Below, piece after piece: positions 18,380-28,718 of a stretch of DNA of 64,000 nucleotides. Source of the DNA: Aureispira sp. CCB-QB1 (GTDB taxonomy: Bacteria; Bacteroidota; Bacteroidia; Chitinophagales; Saprospiraceae); NCBI GenBank assembly GCA_945870185.1, contig CAMBRK010000006.1:1-64000 (forward strand). Reading direction: 5' to 3'. Position 1 is the first letter of the stretch. The number at the start of each line of letters is the position of its first letter. The notes beneath the pieces were generated by a model. It was not told the origin of the DNA, did not search any database, and saw only the letters and a list, made by a program, of their open reading frames with translations. The position numbers and the translations under genes were made by a program.

Positions 18380-18934
18380 TTAAGATTTGAATGGTTCCAA
18401 GGTCGCATTTACTTTTATTTTGACGGATTTTGCGATCTGATCTTTGACCAATGCCGGTATGGAAATACCATAATCAGCCACTAAAATATTGAAATTTGCA
18501 TTAGTTTCTATTTTACCATTGACCACGGTAAGGATAGCGTCTGTGGCTACTTTTTTAGTCACGCCATGTATGGTCAGGTCACCTGTCACTTTAACGGGTA
18601 TTTTACCATTTTTAGAGACATCTATTTTGTTAAAGTCACTAATTTGTCCTTTAAAAGTGGCTTTGGGAAATTTATTACTTTCCATGTAGTTTTCATTAAA
18701 ATGCTCTTGCATCAAGGCTTTTTCAAACTGAAAACCTTTAATCAAAGTTCCAAATTCCAACTTACCTGTAGCAAGATCCAAGACACAGTTGGAAGATTTG
18801 TTATGACCTTCTATTTTTTCAATAGGCGTATCAGAGAAAAATGTAATATGTCCTGTTTTGGTAAAATATTTCTGGCCGGTTACGTTGCTGATATTTAGAC
18901 CCAATACTAAACATCCTAAAATGATCTTGTACAT
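18380..18934 (-). CDS. YceI family periplasmic lipocalin-like protein
   Basis: 184 aa from the ATG at 18934, where a signal peptide starts (MYKIILGCLVLGLNISNVTG). The open frame continues upstream but without a signal. The body shows the YceI pattern: ITFFSDTPIEKIEGHN, MQEHFNENYMESNKFPKATF, VTGDLTIHGVTKKV and NFNILVADYGISIP. YceI proteins form a beta-barrel that binds isoprenoid or other amphipathic ligands, sometimes next to cytochromes. It is the third gene of the cytochrome-led block. Confidence 0.88.
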   Translation of the reverse strand: MYKIILGCLVLGLNISNVTGQKYFTKTGHITFFSDTPIEKIEGHNKSSNCVLDLATGKLEFGTLIKGFQFEKALMQEHFNENYMESNKFPKATFKGQISDFNKIDVSKNGKIPVKVTGDLTIHGVTKKVATDAILTVVNGKIETNANFNILVADYGISIPALVKDQIAKSVKIKVNATLEPFKS

Positions 18935-19062
18935 ACGTTTCAATTTATTTTTTTTATTAAATGTTTTGGAATCTTCACGACCCACATCCTAATTCAGACG
19001 ATTTATTAAAAATTTGCATACAGATTAGCCTCCTAATCTTTTGTTAAATATGTTATGGTGTA

Positions 19063-19461
19063 TTACAATGAACACCTGGTGAGCACAATATCCATCAGTT
19101 TGCCGGTGCAAAACCCTTTTACATTGACTTCATCGCCAACTTTGACGTTTGCATAAGCAGCAGCGGACTCAAACTCACAAATAATGGAAGCCATCTCATT
19201 TCCGGTATCTAAACTAATACTTCCACCATTCGATATATTATGGATTTCTTTTACGATACCTTTGACTTCTATGATTTTATCCAAATATTTGGCATTTGCT
19301 GCGACTTCATCTCGCTCATAAATAGCCAATAATTCTTTGGGGCTTATGACTACATCTGATGTTGCGTCTTTGGTTTCTTTATGATCTTTATTGTACATAT
19401 TGTACCCTACTACGCCTAGGCTGACGATAATGATCAGAATGTAAGGAAAATACTTTTTCAT
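19063..19461 (-). CDS. OB-fold (tRNA_anti-like) membrane-anchored protein
   Basis: 132 aa. An N-terminal membrane helix or uncleaved signal (YFPYILIIIVSLGVVGYNMY) is followed by an OB-fold of about 90 residues (YLDKIIEVKGIVKEI, GSISLDTGNEMASIICEF, VKVGDEVNVKGFCTGKLMDI). This is the Bacteroidota tRNA_anti-like family. Despite the name, the extracytoplasmic placement argues against tRNA binding. It follows the cytochrome gene by 18 bases and precedes YceI. Confidence 0.75.
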   Translation of the reverse strand: MKKYFPYILIIIVSLGVVGYNMYNKDHKETKDATSDVVISPKELLAIYERDEVAANAKYLDKIIEVKGIVKEIHNISNGGSISLDTGNEMASIICEFESAAAYANVKVGDEVNVKGFCTGKLMDIVLTRCSL

Positions 19462-19479
19462 TCGCTTATAATTATGTTG

Positions 19480-19842
19480 TTAATTATTGAGGCTTCCTGC
19501 ATTTACCCAAGCTTCCATTTTGGCAATATTACAATCACTCAATTTAGACGCACCAATCGGCATAGCCACATATGATGAAGTATGTTTTATCGAACCTATC
19601 AATTTACCGTTTGTGGCATATTTGAGGACATCAGCATGATTTTCAAGCTGAATACCTCCTTGATTTGCAGCAGCACTATGACAACCTATACAATTATTGT
19701 TGATGATCGCCTTGACATCTACTGAGTATTTAACGTTGGTCGTGTCACAAGTTACATTGGGATACAAGTCTTCTTCTGAGTCGTAGTAACAACCTAAGGT
19801 AGTAAAACATAAAAGTAAAGAAAAGACAAGTAAGCGATACAT
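19480..19842 (-). CDS. Monohaem cytochrome c lipoprotein
   Basis: 120 aa. The signal ends in a lipobox (FTTLGC, Cys18). One haem c motif is present, CIGCH (Cys51, Cys54, His55), with Met94 in VAMPIGASKL as the probable distal ligand. The pattern SVDVKAIINNNCIGCHS resembles the small high-spin-like cytochrome domain often fused to Bacteroidota and planctomycete proteins. It is the first gene of the four-gene block and has its own -7 box. It probably shuttles electrons at the outer or inner membrane surface. Confidence 0.82.
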   Translation of the reverse strand: MYRLLVFSLLLCFTTLGCYYDSEEDLYPNVTCDTTNVKYSVDVKAIINNNCIGCHSAAANQGGIQLENHADVLKYATNGKLIGSIKHTSSYVAMPIGASKLSDCNIAKMEAWVNAGSLNN

Positions 19843-19883
19843 ATACTTTATTTTATTAAGATTTCATTAAATAAACTACGGTA

Positions 19884-19891
19884 CAAACATA
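19884..19891 (-). promoter_or_regulatory. -7 box (TATGTTTG) of the cytochrome/OB/YceI/DUF5777 block
   Basis: TAnnTTTG on the minus strand with its final G 42 bases before the cytochrome ATG. No other box of this quality was seen inside the block. Confidence 0.6.
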
Positions 19892-20355
19892 TCAAGATTT
19901 GATTTAGTTCATTATTTATTTGGAGTAAATATGATGTAAGATATTAGTAACGAACCTTTTTATTCCAGTTGTGAAATTAAAAGACAAAGTCAAAAATTTA
20001 AACTCTATTTTCCATGTAAAAAATTTCATTAACTGATAGTCCAAAATATACGTAAAGATGTGAGGCTAGTAGAGTTAATGGCGAAAATTCAATAAAATCA
20101 TTAATCTTCAATCACTTAAGTTAAATCCTACTTTTATGGATGATTTTATAAAAAACAGTAAATAACAAAAGTATCAAAGAATTGAACAAGTAAAAAACTA
20201 CCACGAAACATAAATTTAAATGTCATCCTTTTGACTTTTTTAACATCATTTAGTAAGCTGCCTTTATTAATCCATCAAAGTTTTATTGGTGAAAATAAAA
20301 GGAATAATGAAGTGAGAAAATATTTATTCTGAAACTTCAGAATAAGTCACGCCAT
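19892..20355. other. AT-rich intergenic region
   Basis: About 460 bases between the cytochrome promoter and the end of the VPS10-like gene. I see no open frame with coding character, no RNA gene and no repeat of note. Confidence 0.5.
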
Positions 20356-23300
20356 TTACCAAATACCACCAATTCCAACATTCCATAGCATTTTGTTAAA
20401 TGCTGGAATCAACTTCTCAGATATTTCGTTTGCTTTTAGCTTTAGAGTATCCCACTTTGCATTCATTTCCGAAAGAAGATCCAATGAAGCTTGATTGACT
20501 TGTACGATATCGCTCTCACTTTGATTCATCAAAAACATGTATTCTGCAGTAAATTTATTAGGAAAATTTTCTACATCGTCATACGCTTTAGAAAGACGCT
20601 GAACCATATCTTCATCCCAAAGTTTTGCAATATTCACAATATTTTGGCCCTGCGCTTTGATGTCCTTATATTTTTCATCCATAGGTATCGTGGCTAGCAA
20701 TTGTTCGAGTTGTGTTCTTTTTTTATACAATGTATTGACTTTATTGTGCATTTCTGTCACATTTTGTTCCATGCCTGACATCAATTTATCATAAGCATCA
20801 AAAGTCTCTTTTACAGTAGCGTAAGCTGGATTACTTTTGATTTCTGTAGCAACAGTTACTAACTTATCGTCATAAGATAACGTAACTTGATAAGATCCGG
20901 GAATCGCTTTATGGCCGGCAAAGCTACTTTCAATATAAACATCATTTACACCCGGCATGGTGCTGTGCCTTAAATTCCATACGAATCGATTGAGGCCTTT
21001 ATTTACAGTAAGCAATGGTTCTGCAGAAGGTCCACCATCATATTTTTTAAATGTAGAATCTGCTTTGGAAGAATAATGTCGGACTAGTTTTCCTGCCGAA
21101 TCTTTAATCATCATCGTGAGTACAGTATTAGATTTCAACTCTGGTAAGTGATAATAAAGTACCATACCTGTAGCCGGATTTACTCCTCTAAATGGGTGGC
21201 TTCCTGTAAAACTTTCGTTGGTTTCATTCAATTCACTACTACCATTTGTCAAAGTAACGGGTGATGGTGTGTGAAGCATCATTTCTTTGGCTTCTATTTT
21301 CCCTTGTCTTATCAGAGATAGGTCATCAAGAATCCAAAATGATCTCCCGGAAGTAGAAGCTATAAGGTTGTCGCGATGGACTCGTAAATCTGTGATTGGA
21401 GTAATCGGAAGATTAAGTTGTAGAGCATGCCATTCCTTTCCACCATTGTATGATATAAAAACACCTAGTTCTGTTCCTGCATACAGGATATCCTTATTTT
21501 TGTCATCTTCTCGTACTACGCGTGTAAAAGCATTTTGCGGAAGATTACCATTAATATTTTGCCATGTCTTGCCATAATCATTTGTTTTATAAAGACCTGG
21601 TGCATGATTGTTAAATTTGAATCTCGTAGTGGCGATGTAAGCCGTACCCTTATCAAAAGATGAAATATCGATAGCATTGACCAAACACTCCTTCAAATCC
21701 TTCGGTGTGACATTGGTCCATGATACAGCATTATCTTTTGTCACTTGCACATAACCATCATCGCTTCCTGTCCATATCACGCCTTTTTCCAACTTGGACT
21801 CAGCCACATAAGCCAATGTTCCATAATTTTCTGCACCTACAACCTCATTGGTATATGGCCCTCCGCCAGGACCTTGTTTGGATTTGTCATTTCGGGTAAG
21901 ATCTGGAGATACTTCTTTCCAAGTTTTGCCCATATCAGTGGTTTTTAATAATAGCTGAGCACCGTGGTAAAAAGTACCTTTATCGTGATGCGAATGGATG
22001 ATTGGTGCATTCCAGTTGTACCTGTATTTCATATCTTTGGGATCCTTGGCAAGATATTGAATTGGTGCAGCCATGACACTTGTGCCTGCTTTAGCCTTGG
22101 TATCGAGAATTTCTATGGTGCCCAGATAACTTCCGCCCATCACATATCTGGGATCATTAGGGTCAAAGGCCAAAAACGCGCTTTCACCACCAGCTGAGTA
22201 GGTCCAACTAGTACGTGAAATCCCACTACCACCTGGTTCACTACTAGCAATGACTACTGAAGTATTATCCTGCTGTCCAGCATAAATCCGATATGGATAT
22301 TGATTGTCAACATTGATTCTGTACAGCTGGGCAGTAGGCATATTGTCTTGACTTGACCACGATTTACCTCCATTGAAAGTGACACAAGCGCCTCCGTCAT
22401 CTGCCATAATCATATTTTTTGTATTCAATGGATTGATCCACAAATCATGATGATCTCCATGTTGAGTGTTCATAACTTCCCATGTTTTTCCTCCATCTAT
22501 AGATTTTAGTGCTGGCGCGCTTAATACATAAATCGTATTTTCGTTTAGTGGATCAATGTACAATTCTATATAATACCAAGCTCTTTGAACTAGCCGATGA
22601 TCTTTAGTAACCAATGACCACGACTTACCACCATTGGATGAAACAAATAATCCTCCTGCTTCTTTTTTGGAATCACTCTCTATCAAAGCATATACTTTAT
22701 CAGAATTTGACCTACTAACAGATATTGCCATTTTACCCATTTCTGTAGGTAAGCCTTCGTGGATTTTAGACCAGGTAACTCCATGGTCCACAGATTTGTA
22801 TAAACCACTGCCTGGTCCACCGCTGGTTATTTTCCAAGGTTGACGACCATGCTCCCACATTGCCGCATAAAGAATACTTGGATTATTCATATCCATAGAT
22901 AGTTCAGCACATCCAGTTTTATCATCGATATAAAGTGTTTTATTCCAACTCATACCACCATCAATCGATTTATATATACCTCGTTCCGCAGATGGACTGT
23001 ATAAAGCCCCTTGAACAGCCACATATACTATATCTGGATTTTTGGGATGAATGATGACTCTTGCTATATGCTGGCTTAGATCAAGGCCTATTTTTTTCCA
23101 AGTTTTACCTGCGTCTGTGGATTTGTACATGCCATCACCATGGTGTGTCATGACGCCACGTATGGCATGTTCGCCCATACCCACATAAACTATATTTGGA
23201 TCACTTTCTGAGACTGCAATAGCTCCTACAGATCCCGTTTTGAAAAACCCATCAGAAATATTAGTCCATGTGATGCCCATATCTTCAGTTTTCCACAATC

Positions 23301-23529
23301 CACCACCGGTAGTTCCCATGTAATAAGTATGAATATCGCCCAATACACCTGATGTAGCAACTGATCTTCCACCTCGAAATGGGCCAATGCTTCTCCATTT
23401 TACAGGTTTGAGATTTGTATTGAGATCAAAATTTGATGTTGTTATATCTTTTGTATTCAAAGTTTTTTGACTATAACCAATAGTGAAAAACAATGTACAG
23501 ATAAAAATGGTAATAAATCTTAGAAACAT
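20356..23529 (-). CDS. Secreted VPS10/sortilin-like beta-propeller protein
   Basis: 1057 aa with a signal peptide ([21 protein letters not shown]). From about residue 40 to 720 there are repeated BNR/Asp-box units ([62 protein letters not shown] and others), forming one or two propellers like sortilin or xyloglucanase-type glycosidases. The last 250 residues are an Ig-like strand region and a helical, coiled-coil-prone tail. Bacteroidota homologues are annotated as glycosyl hydrolases, but no catalytic acid pair is evident. The C-terminus ([13 protein letters not shown]) is not a T9SS sorting domain. It is a single gene with its own -7 box. Confidence 0.85.
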   Translation of the reverse strand: MFLRFITIFICTLFFTIGYSQKTLNTKDITTSNFDLNTNLKPVKWRSIGPFRGGRSVATSGVLGDIHTYYMGTTGGGLWKTEDMGITWTNISDGFFKTGSVGAIAVSESDPNIVYVGMGEHAIRGVMTHHGDGMYKSTDAGKTWKKIGLDLSQHIARVIIHPKNPDIVYVAVQGALYSPSAERGIYKSIDGGMSWNKTLYIDDKTGCAELSMDMNNPSILYAAMWEHGRQPWKITSGGPGSGLYKSVDHGVTWSKIHEGLPTEMGKMAISVSRSNSDKVYALIESDSKKEAGGLFVSSNGGKSWSLVTKDHRLVQRAWYYIELYIDPLNENTIYVLSAPALKSIDGGKTWEVMNTQHGDHHDLWINPLNTKNMIMADDGGACVTFNGGKSWSSQDNMPTAQLYRINVDNQYPYRIYAGQQDNTSVVIASSEPGGSGISRTSWTYSAGGESAFLAFDPNDPRYVMGGSYLGTIEILDTKAKAGTSVMAAPIQYLAKDPKDMKYRYNWNAPIIHSHHDKGTFYHGAQLLLKTTDMGKTWKEVSPDLTRNDKSKQGPGGGPYTNEVVGAENYGTLAYVAESKLEKGVIWTGSDDGYVQVTKDNAVSWTNVTPKDLKECLVNAIDISSFDKGTAYIATTRFKFNNHAPGLYKTNDYGKTWQNINGNLPQNAFTRVVREDDKNKDILYAGTELGVFISYNGGKEWHALQLNLPITPITDLRVHRDNLIASTSGRSFWILDDLSLIRQGKIEAKEMMLHTPSPVTLTNGSSELNETNESFTGSHPFRGVNPATGMVLYYHLPELKSNTVLTMMIKDSAGKLVRHYSSKADSTFKKYDGGPSAEPLLTVNKGLNRFVWNLRHSTMPGVNDVYIESSFAGHKAIPGSYQVTLSYDDKLVTVATEIKSNPAYATVKETFDAYDKLMSGMEQNVTEMHNKVNTLYKKRTQLEQLLATIPMDEKYKDIKAQGQNIVNIAKLWDEDMVQRLSKAYDDVENFPNKFTAEYMFLMNQSESDIVQVNQASLDLLSEMNAKWDTLKLKANEISEKLIPAFNKMLWNVGIGGIW

Positions 23530-23581
23530 ACTTTTGGACTTTTATTTAAGTTTAAAAATTTAATTGGCATTTATACTAAGT

Positions 23582-23589
23582 CAAAGGTA
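23582..23589 (-). promoter_or_regulatory. -7 box (TACCTTTG) of the VPS10-like gene
   Basis: Consensus element on the minus strand, about 50 bases before the ATG at 23529. Confidence 0.65.
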
Positions 23590-23704
23590 TGGTAATTTTT
23601 TTATAAACTTTAGCACTATCATATCAAAAGTACACTTGTGCTCCTATGATGCATTGATTTTATTTTGTTGGAGTATAATTATTTCGGAATTCGTAAAAAT
23701 TATA

Positions 23705-23712
23705 TACATTTG
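23705..23712 (+). promoter_or_regulatory. -7 box (TACATTTG) before a decayed small membrane-protein gene
   Basis: TAnnTTTG 17 bases before an ATG at 23729. That reading frame closes after 17 codons. Confidence 0.55.
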
Positions 23713-23728
23713 AAAAAAATATAAATCT

Positions 23729-23845
23729 ATGATTAGTTTATTGTTCGGCCTAGGTGGCCAAGAAATGCTGGTAGTGTCTTAATACTCATAGTGTTTTTAA
23801 TTCCAGTTTATTTTATGATTAAAATATTATTGAGTAATCTTCCCA
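23729..23845 (+). pseudogene. Frameshifted remnant of a short membrane protein
   Basis: From the ATG at 23729 the frame reads MISLLFGLGGQEMLVVS and stops at 23782. The adjacent frame carries on with VLILIVFLIPVYFMIKIL, so a one-base shift near 23775 would join them into one short hydrophobic protein. The GLGGQEMLVV start resembles the beginning of TatA-like proteins, but the amphipathic helix is missing, so the identity is only suggestive. The second half runs directly into the truncated beta-propeller frame that follows. Confidence 0.4.
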
Positions 23846-26304
23846 CTAATAATGGAGATACTTTTTTATTTGCTCATGAAGTGGTTGGTTCAGGTCGAAT
23901 AAATTTAGGAGTGACACCTGCAAATGCCGCTTACTTATATGCTATTTCATCAAAATCTTCTGACAGTGGTTTTAATGCTCTCGTTAGATCAACAGATTCA
24001 GGTACCACTTTTGTAAACCAATCTACTTCCCCTAACATTTTAGGTTATGATAATACGGGGACTGAAGCAGGAGGCCAAGGATGGTACGACCTATGTATAG
24101 CTGTAGATCCTGTAAATGCAAATACTGTATATGTCGGAGGAGTAAACATTTGGAAATCTACCAATAGTGGTGTTAATTGGGCATTGAATACTTTTTGGAA
24201 CGATATCGCAGGATACCCAACGGTACATGCTGATAAACATGTTTTTATTTGGCAGAACAATACTGCACTATGGAACGGAAATGATGGCGGGATCTATAGG
24301 ACATTAAATGGTGGAACAACTTGGACTGATAAAAGTAATACTCTTGTACATAGTCAGATTTATCGAATAGGAGCTTCCCAATCTGATGATAAGGTAATTG
24401 CAGGACTGCAAGATAATGGTACCAAAATGAGAAACAATGCAAATCTTTGGTCAGATGTGGTAGGTGGTGATGGTATGGAATGTAACATAGATCCTGTGAA
24501 CTCCAATATTCAATATGGATGTATTCAAAATGGCGTTCTAGTAAGGACCACTAATAATTGGGGAAGTTATATTGATATTCGAAATAATATCAGAAATAAT
24601 ATACAAGGTTCTTGGATAACACCTCATGAAATAGACCCTACTACACCGAGTACCATATATGCTGCTTATGACTCTTTATATAAAAGCACCAATCGGGGAA
24701 ACACCCGGACTTTTATAGGCACCTCTGCTCAAATTGGATCTGGTACCAAAACATTACTTAAAATAGCACCTTCTAATTCACAGGTTATTTATGTGGGTAA
24801 AAGCAATGAGATTTATCGTACTGAGAATGGAGGAACAACATGGGTGCCTTTAAATTTACCTGGCACAGATATTTCATCCATTACTATTCATCCTTCAATA
24901 CCATTAACTATTTGGATTACAAGATCTAATTATGCAGCAGGCCAAAAAGTCTATCGATCCTTTGATGGAGGAAGTAATTGGACCAATGTGAGTGGAACTT
25001 TGCCAAATCTACCTGTAAATGTTGCAATTCACAATAATCAACTGGAAGAAAGCTTGTATATAGGAATGGATGTAGGTATATTTTATATCAATCATGACTT
25101 AGATGATTGGATTAATTTTTCTGATGGGATCCCCAATGTTGAGATTTTCGACCTTGATATCAATTATAATACGAATACTTTATATGCTGGAACTTATGGG
25201 CGTGGTTTATGGTCTTCAAGTCTATTTGTTCCAACGTTGTCTCCATGTAGTGCAGTCTTAAACATTGTTACCAATGCTGCCTTTCAATCTGCTGATGTTA
25301 GCTGGGAACCCTTTAATCCAACAATAACGGATTCTTATGAAATAGTAGTAAATACAAATCCATCGCAACCTACATCAGGATTAATGACCACTGACCCAAA
25401 CTATTTAGTCACAGGTTTATCTAATAACACTGTCTATTATGTTCATATAAGATCTAAATGTTCCAATAATACATATTCAATTTGGAAAACAAAATCATTC
25501 AAAACGCCTGAAAGCTGTGGAATTGTTTTCGTCGATTCAGGAGGAGCTGGAGGTAATTATTCCGACTATGAAGATAATATAACTACAATTTGCCCTAAAG
25601 CCACCAATGGAGCTAGCGCAGTTTCTGTCAATCTCATAAGTCCATTCAATGTAGAATCTAATAATGATGCTCTTTACATTCATAATGGTAAAGATACAAA
25701 TAGTGCCTTATTTGGAAGTGGCAATCCTCCAACAATTTCTGGATTTCCAGCAGGTGGATATTATGGTTCGACAGCTCCGGGAACATTCACAGCAACAAAT
25801 CTTAGTGGTTGTCTTACAATGAGATTTAGAAGCGACGAAACTATTGTAGAATCAGGTTATATTACCCAGCCTGTAACTTGCTCTTCTGGTTGCTCTAATG
25901 TTGTAACTTCTATTTCAAACTCAGGTGCCCATACATTAAGAGATGAAATTTCTTGCTTACCTTCTGGTAGTAATCTGTTCTTTGATTCTGCCATAAATGG
26001 TCAAACCATAACGCTAAGTTCTGCTATAGTAATTAATAAGAATATTCGGATAACTGGAAGCTTCAATTCGCCCACCAAAATCGGTATTTCTGGAGTAAAT
26101 AGAATTTTTGAAATATCTTCTGGTTTTACTGTAGTTCTAGAAAATCTAGAATTAACAGCCAGTTCCGCTAATATCGATGCGATACTTAATAATGGTAATC
26201 TGATTTTGAGAAATGTTACCATCATAGACCCAGATACGACGAGTGGAAATTCAATAAACAATAATGGTGTTATAACCATTAAGGATAATGTAAAGTTAGA
26301 CTAG
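23791..26304 (+). CDS. Truncated, probably chimeric BNR-propeller / fibronectin / CUB-like surface protein
   Basis: 837 codons from a GTG at 23791. The first 16 or so residues are hydrophobic and belong to the small membrane-protein remnant, not to a normal signal peptide. From about residue 30 to 480 come Asp-box repeats (VNIWKSTNSGVNW, GGIYRTLNGGTTW, SLYKSTNRGNTRT, EIYRTENGGTTW, KVYRSFDGGSNW), then a fibronectin III domain (about 488-572), a CUB-like segment (about 575-700) and a beta-helix-like tail. The propeller begins mid-domain at RINLGVTPANAAYLYAISS, so the usual first 150-250 residues and signal are missing. The C-terminus lacks a sorting domain. It is probably a non-functional relic. 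Confidence 0.6.
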   Translation: MFLIPVYFMIKILLSNLPTNNGDTFLFAHEVVGSGRINLGVTPANAAYLYAISSKSSDSGFNALVRSTDSGTTFVNQSTSPNILGYDNTGTEAGGQGWYDLCIAVDPVNANTVYVGGVNIWKSTNSGVNWALNTFWNDIAGYPTVHADKHVFIWQNNTALWNGNDGGIYRTLNGGTTWTDKSNTLVHSQIYRIGASQSDDKVIAGLQDNGTKMRNNANLWSDVVGGDGMECNIDPVNSNIQYGCIQNGVLVRTTNNWGSYIDIRNNIRNNIQGSWITPHEIDPTTPSTIYAAYDSLYKSTNRGNTRTFIGTSAQIGSGTKTLLKIAPSNSQVIYVGKSNEIYRTENGGTTWVPLNLPGTDISSITIHPSIPLTIWITRSNYAAGQKVYRSFDGGSNWTNVSGTLPNLPVNVAIHNNQLEESLYIGMDVGIFYINHDLDDWINFSDGIPNVEIFDLDINYNTNTLYAGTYGRGLWSSSLFVPTLSPCSAVLNIVTNAAFQSADVSWEPFNPTITDSYEIVVNTNPSQPTSGLMTTDPNYLVTGLSNNTVYYVHIRSKCSNNTYSIWKTKSFKTPESCGIVFVDSGGAGGNYSDYEDNITTICPKATNGASAVSVNLISPFNVESNNDALYIHNGKDTNSALFGSGNPPTISGFPAGGYYGSTAPGTFTATNLSGCLTMRFRSDETIVESGYITQPVTCSSGCSNVVTSISNSGAHTLRDEISCLPSGSNLFFDSAINGQTITLSSAIVINKNIRITGSFNSPTKIGISGVNRIFEISSGFTVVLENLELTASSANIDAILNNGNLILRNVTIIDPDTTSGNSINNNGVITIKDNVKLD

Positions 26305-26669
26305 TTTTAGAAGGTAAATGAATGGTATACAACGTATTCTTTTTAGCCCTGAAAGGGCGTAACATTTTAACAGAGGGTGTAGCCCTTCGGTAAAAAAAAC
26401 ACTTAAATTATAAAGCCCTGAAAGCCTGCCTGCCAAAGAGCAACGCAGGCAGGCTTTCAGGGCTTTTTTAATGTGGAGACTATTTTAAAGGTGGGTTTAG
26501 CCCTTGGTAATAAACACTTCAATCTCTCCTAATTCTTTAAATCATCTATGTCATATTAATCAAGGAACCCTTCAAGTAAAACGCTTTTTAAAACTTGTAA
26601 ATTCATAGTCATTTATGATCAATTCTAATACACAAATATACTCAATCCCCTCAAATTGTTCCTGACATC
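26305..26669. other. Repeat-rich intergenic region
   Basis: It contains a short hairpin GCCCT-gaa-AGGGC (26346-26358), two related half-sites reading TAGCCCTTCGG and TAGCCCTTGG further on, and the long palindrome at 26412-26466. No open reading frame. The GCCCTGAAAGGGC type is a common dispersed element in Bacteroidota. Confidence 0.55.
26412..26472. terminator. Long perfect hairpin, bidirectional terminator or palindromic repeat
   Basis: 22-bp perfect inverted repeat (arms 26412-26433 and 26445-26466) with an 11-base loop. The stem holds GCCTGCCTGC / GCAGGCAGGC, is preceded by A-rich and followed by T-rich sequence, and so could terminate on both strands. The GC content is far above its surroundings, which favours a mobile palindromic repeat that has landed between converging genes. 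Confidence 0.75.
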
Positions 26670-28691
26670 TTATTTGACCATAAATGTTTTATTGTCTACT
26701 CCAACACCTCTGACAACCAATTCTTTCCAGCCTTTAGGAAGCTTAGATGTTTTTTGAGTGATCCCGTTTTGGCCTATATGCAAGCCTCCGAAACCACTCA
26801 AGACAGCTTGTAACATACCACCTGCGCCAGTGGCAAAATAAGGATTGGTACCACCTGCACATTCTGCGATAACGCCAAAAGGTGGGACTTCATTCGGTTT
26901 ATAACTACTTGAAAAAATCTCTGCGGCTTTTTCGTTTTCACCCAACTTATTATATAATATACCTAAGATAGCAAAACCCATTGCTGGACCGTCTTTAGCA
27001 TATTTTGGGGTGTAGTATTCCAAATCCTTTTTAATGTCTGAAGGATTAGACACTATTTCTAGAGGATAAGCGAGAAGATTAGCATCTGCTTGTTTTATGG
27101 TGACACCATTGTAAGTAGCATTTTCCTTGGTGGTTCCATCTGGAAATTTCAAAATGGGAATGTTATCTGCCACATGATTCCAGTCAGGATTAGGCTCTAT
27201 GCCCAATTCTAAAGCAGCTTGTGTAGCATATCTTAGTACAGTTTTCGCCATACCATTAGTAAAAGCATTATTGTCAATATTTTCTTCCCACTCATTGGCG
27301 CCGATTACATTATTGATATCATACCTACCGGGTCCGTTCCTTTCTACCCTACTCGCCCAAAATGTAGCTACTTCTTTAAGTACTGGCCAACCTCTGGTTT
27401 TAAGCCATTCCTTATCTTTAGTTACTTCATAATATTTCCAAAATGCCCAACCAACGCAACCTGTGATGTGATGCTGAAAGGGTCCGGTAAGTGCCCATAC
27501 AGGAGTATCTTCATCGCCATTGGCTGACGACTCCCAAGGAAACATAGCACCTTTATAACCATGTGAGAAGGCATTCTTCTTTGCTGCTTCCAGGCGTTCA
27601 AACCTATATTCCAATAATGATTTGGCCATATCTGGTTGTAGCATCAACAAAGGTGGATACATCCACAACTCTGTATCCCAAAACACATGCCCATTATATC
27701 CTAAGCCAGACAATCCCATCGGGCTTAAGCTAAAGGAAGTTTCTGCTCTTGCAAAAGAATACAGGTGATACAGTGCAAATCTAATATCTCGAGTGATGGC
27801 AGGACTTCCTGTTACTTCTATATCTCCTTTCCATATTTCTGTCCAAGCTTCCTGATGTCTTTTCAGTAATCTCTCTCTACCTTCTAGCATAGCAAATATG
27901 GTTAGACGCTCAGCTTCATTATAGGGATCTTCGTACTGAGCACTTGAAACAGTAGATGACACTACACTAAATCTGTAGGTTTCTCCTGCTTTAAGTTTTT
28001 TATAAAATTTTGCTAGGTGCATGTTATAATCCCAGTCCTCATGTATTATTTTGGGTTCTTTACCATGACCTTCTTCGAAAATAAAACTATTACTAGCTGC
28101 AACTTTAAGTTTACCTGAAGGACTATTACCTACAGAAGTTAATAAAGGTATGGTGACATGCGGTCTATCGATCTCTGCATAAAAGTTGCGCACATCCATC
28201 AAGTGATTGGGTGCTTCAATCACACTCATTGGGGTGATTTGTATATCTTCAAGCGCAGTGATCTCTACAATGTTAAGTGCAGTATAGGGTAGATGTCTTA
28301 ATGACATCATAGTGGTACTGACTTTTGCTTTAGAGCCTACATTAAATGAAGTAGTCAAGGAAGCTTTATACATATCGAGAACTTGCTTATAATCATTGAT
28401 ATCTTTTAGGCCTACCCTTAGCCCGTTAATATCCAAGTTCATATTGACATGGTTAAATGTCTTCAGGATATTGGACACCCGACCTCTTTGGTAGTAATCG
28501 TAAGTTCCATTTAAAACTACATCTTTAACCTTGAGCGGTTCTGGAGATGAAACGATACCTACCACGCCGTTAGCGATAGTAACCCCGTAATAATTATTAG
28601 GGTCAATTTTATCTGCTACTACTGTCCAAGGACTTTGCCCATTGGAACACAAAGGAGCCAAAAACAAGATGAAAACTAAAAATTTCTTCAT
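26670..28691 (-). CDS. Secreted glycoside hydrolase/phosphorylase family 65 enzyme
   Basis: 673 aa with a signal peptide (MKKFLVFILFLAPLCSNGQ). The N-terminal beta-sandwich (about 25-270) is followed by an (alpha/alpha)6 barrel (about 300-620) with GHVFWDTELWMYPPLLML, the hallmark of GH65, and VIGANEWEENIDNNAFTN, where Glu467 takes the place of the general acid of the DEY/HEN motif. The C-terminal beta part is short. Family members are disaccharide phosphorylases or hydrolases of alpha-glucosides. Extracytoplasmic placement favours a hydrolase, related to trehalose/kojibiose or glucosyl-galactosyl hydrolases, because free phosphate and sugar phosphates are cytoplasmic. The substrate is not fixed. 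Confidence 0.87.
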   Translation of the reverse strand: MKKFLVFILFLAPLCSNGQSPWTVVADKIDPNNYYGVTIANGVVGIVSSPEPLKVKDVVLNGTYDYYQRGRVSNILKTFNHVNMNLDINGLRVGLKDINDYKQVLDMYKASLTTSFNVGSKAKVSTTMMSLRHLPYTALNIVEITALEDIQITPMSVIEAPNHLMDVRNFYAEIDRPHVTIPLLTSVGNSPSGKLKVAASNSFIFEEGHGKEPKIIHEDWDYNMHLAKFYKKLKAGETYRFSVVSSTVSSAQYEDPYNEAERLTIFAMLEGRERLLKRHQEAWTEIWKGDIEVTGSPAITRDIRFALYHLYSFARAETSFSLSPMGLSGLGYNGHVFWDTELWMYPPLLMLQPDMAKSLLEYRFERLEAAKKNAFSHGYKGAMFPWESSANGDEDTPVWALTGPFQHHITGCVGWAFWKYYEVTKDKEWLKTRGWPVLKEVATFWASRVERNGPGRYDINNVIGANEWEENIDNNAFTNGMAKTVLRYATQAALELGIEPNPDWNHVADNIPILKFPDGTTKENATYNGVTIKQADANLLAYPLEIVSNPSDIKKDLEYYTPKYAKDGPAMGFAILGILYNKLGENEKAAEIFSSSYKPNEVPPFGVIAECAGGTNPYFATGAGGMLQAVLSGFGGLHIGQNGITQKTSKLPKGWKELVVRGVGVDNKTFMVK

Positions 28692-28710
28692 AAGTAAAGT
28701 ATTTGTTTCA

Positions 28711-28718
28711 CAAATGTA
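28711..28718 (-). promoter_or_regulatory. -7 box (TACATTTG) of the GH65 gene
   Basis: Consensus element on the minus strand; predicted leader of about 16 bases. Confidence 0.65.
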
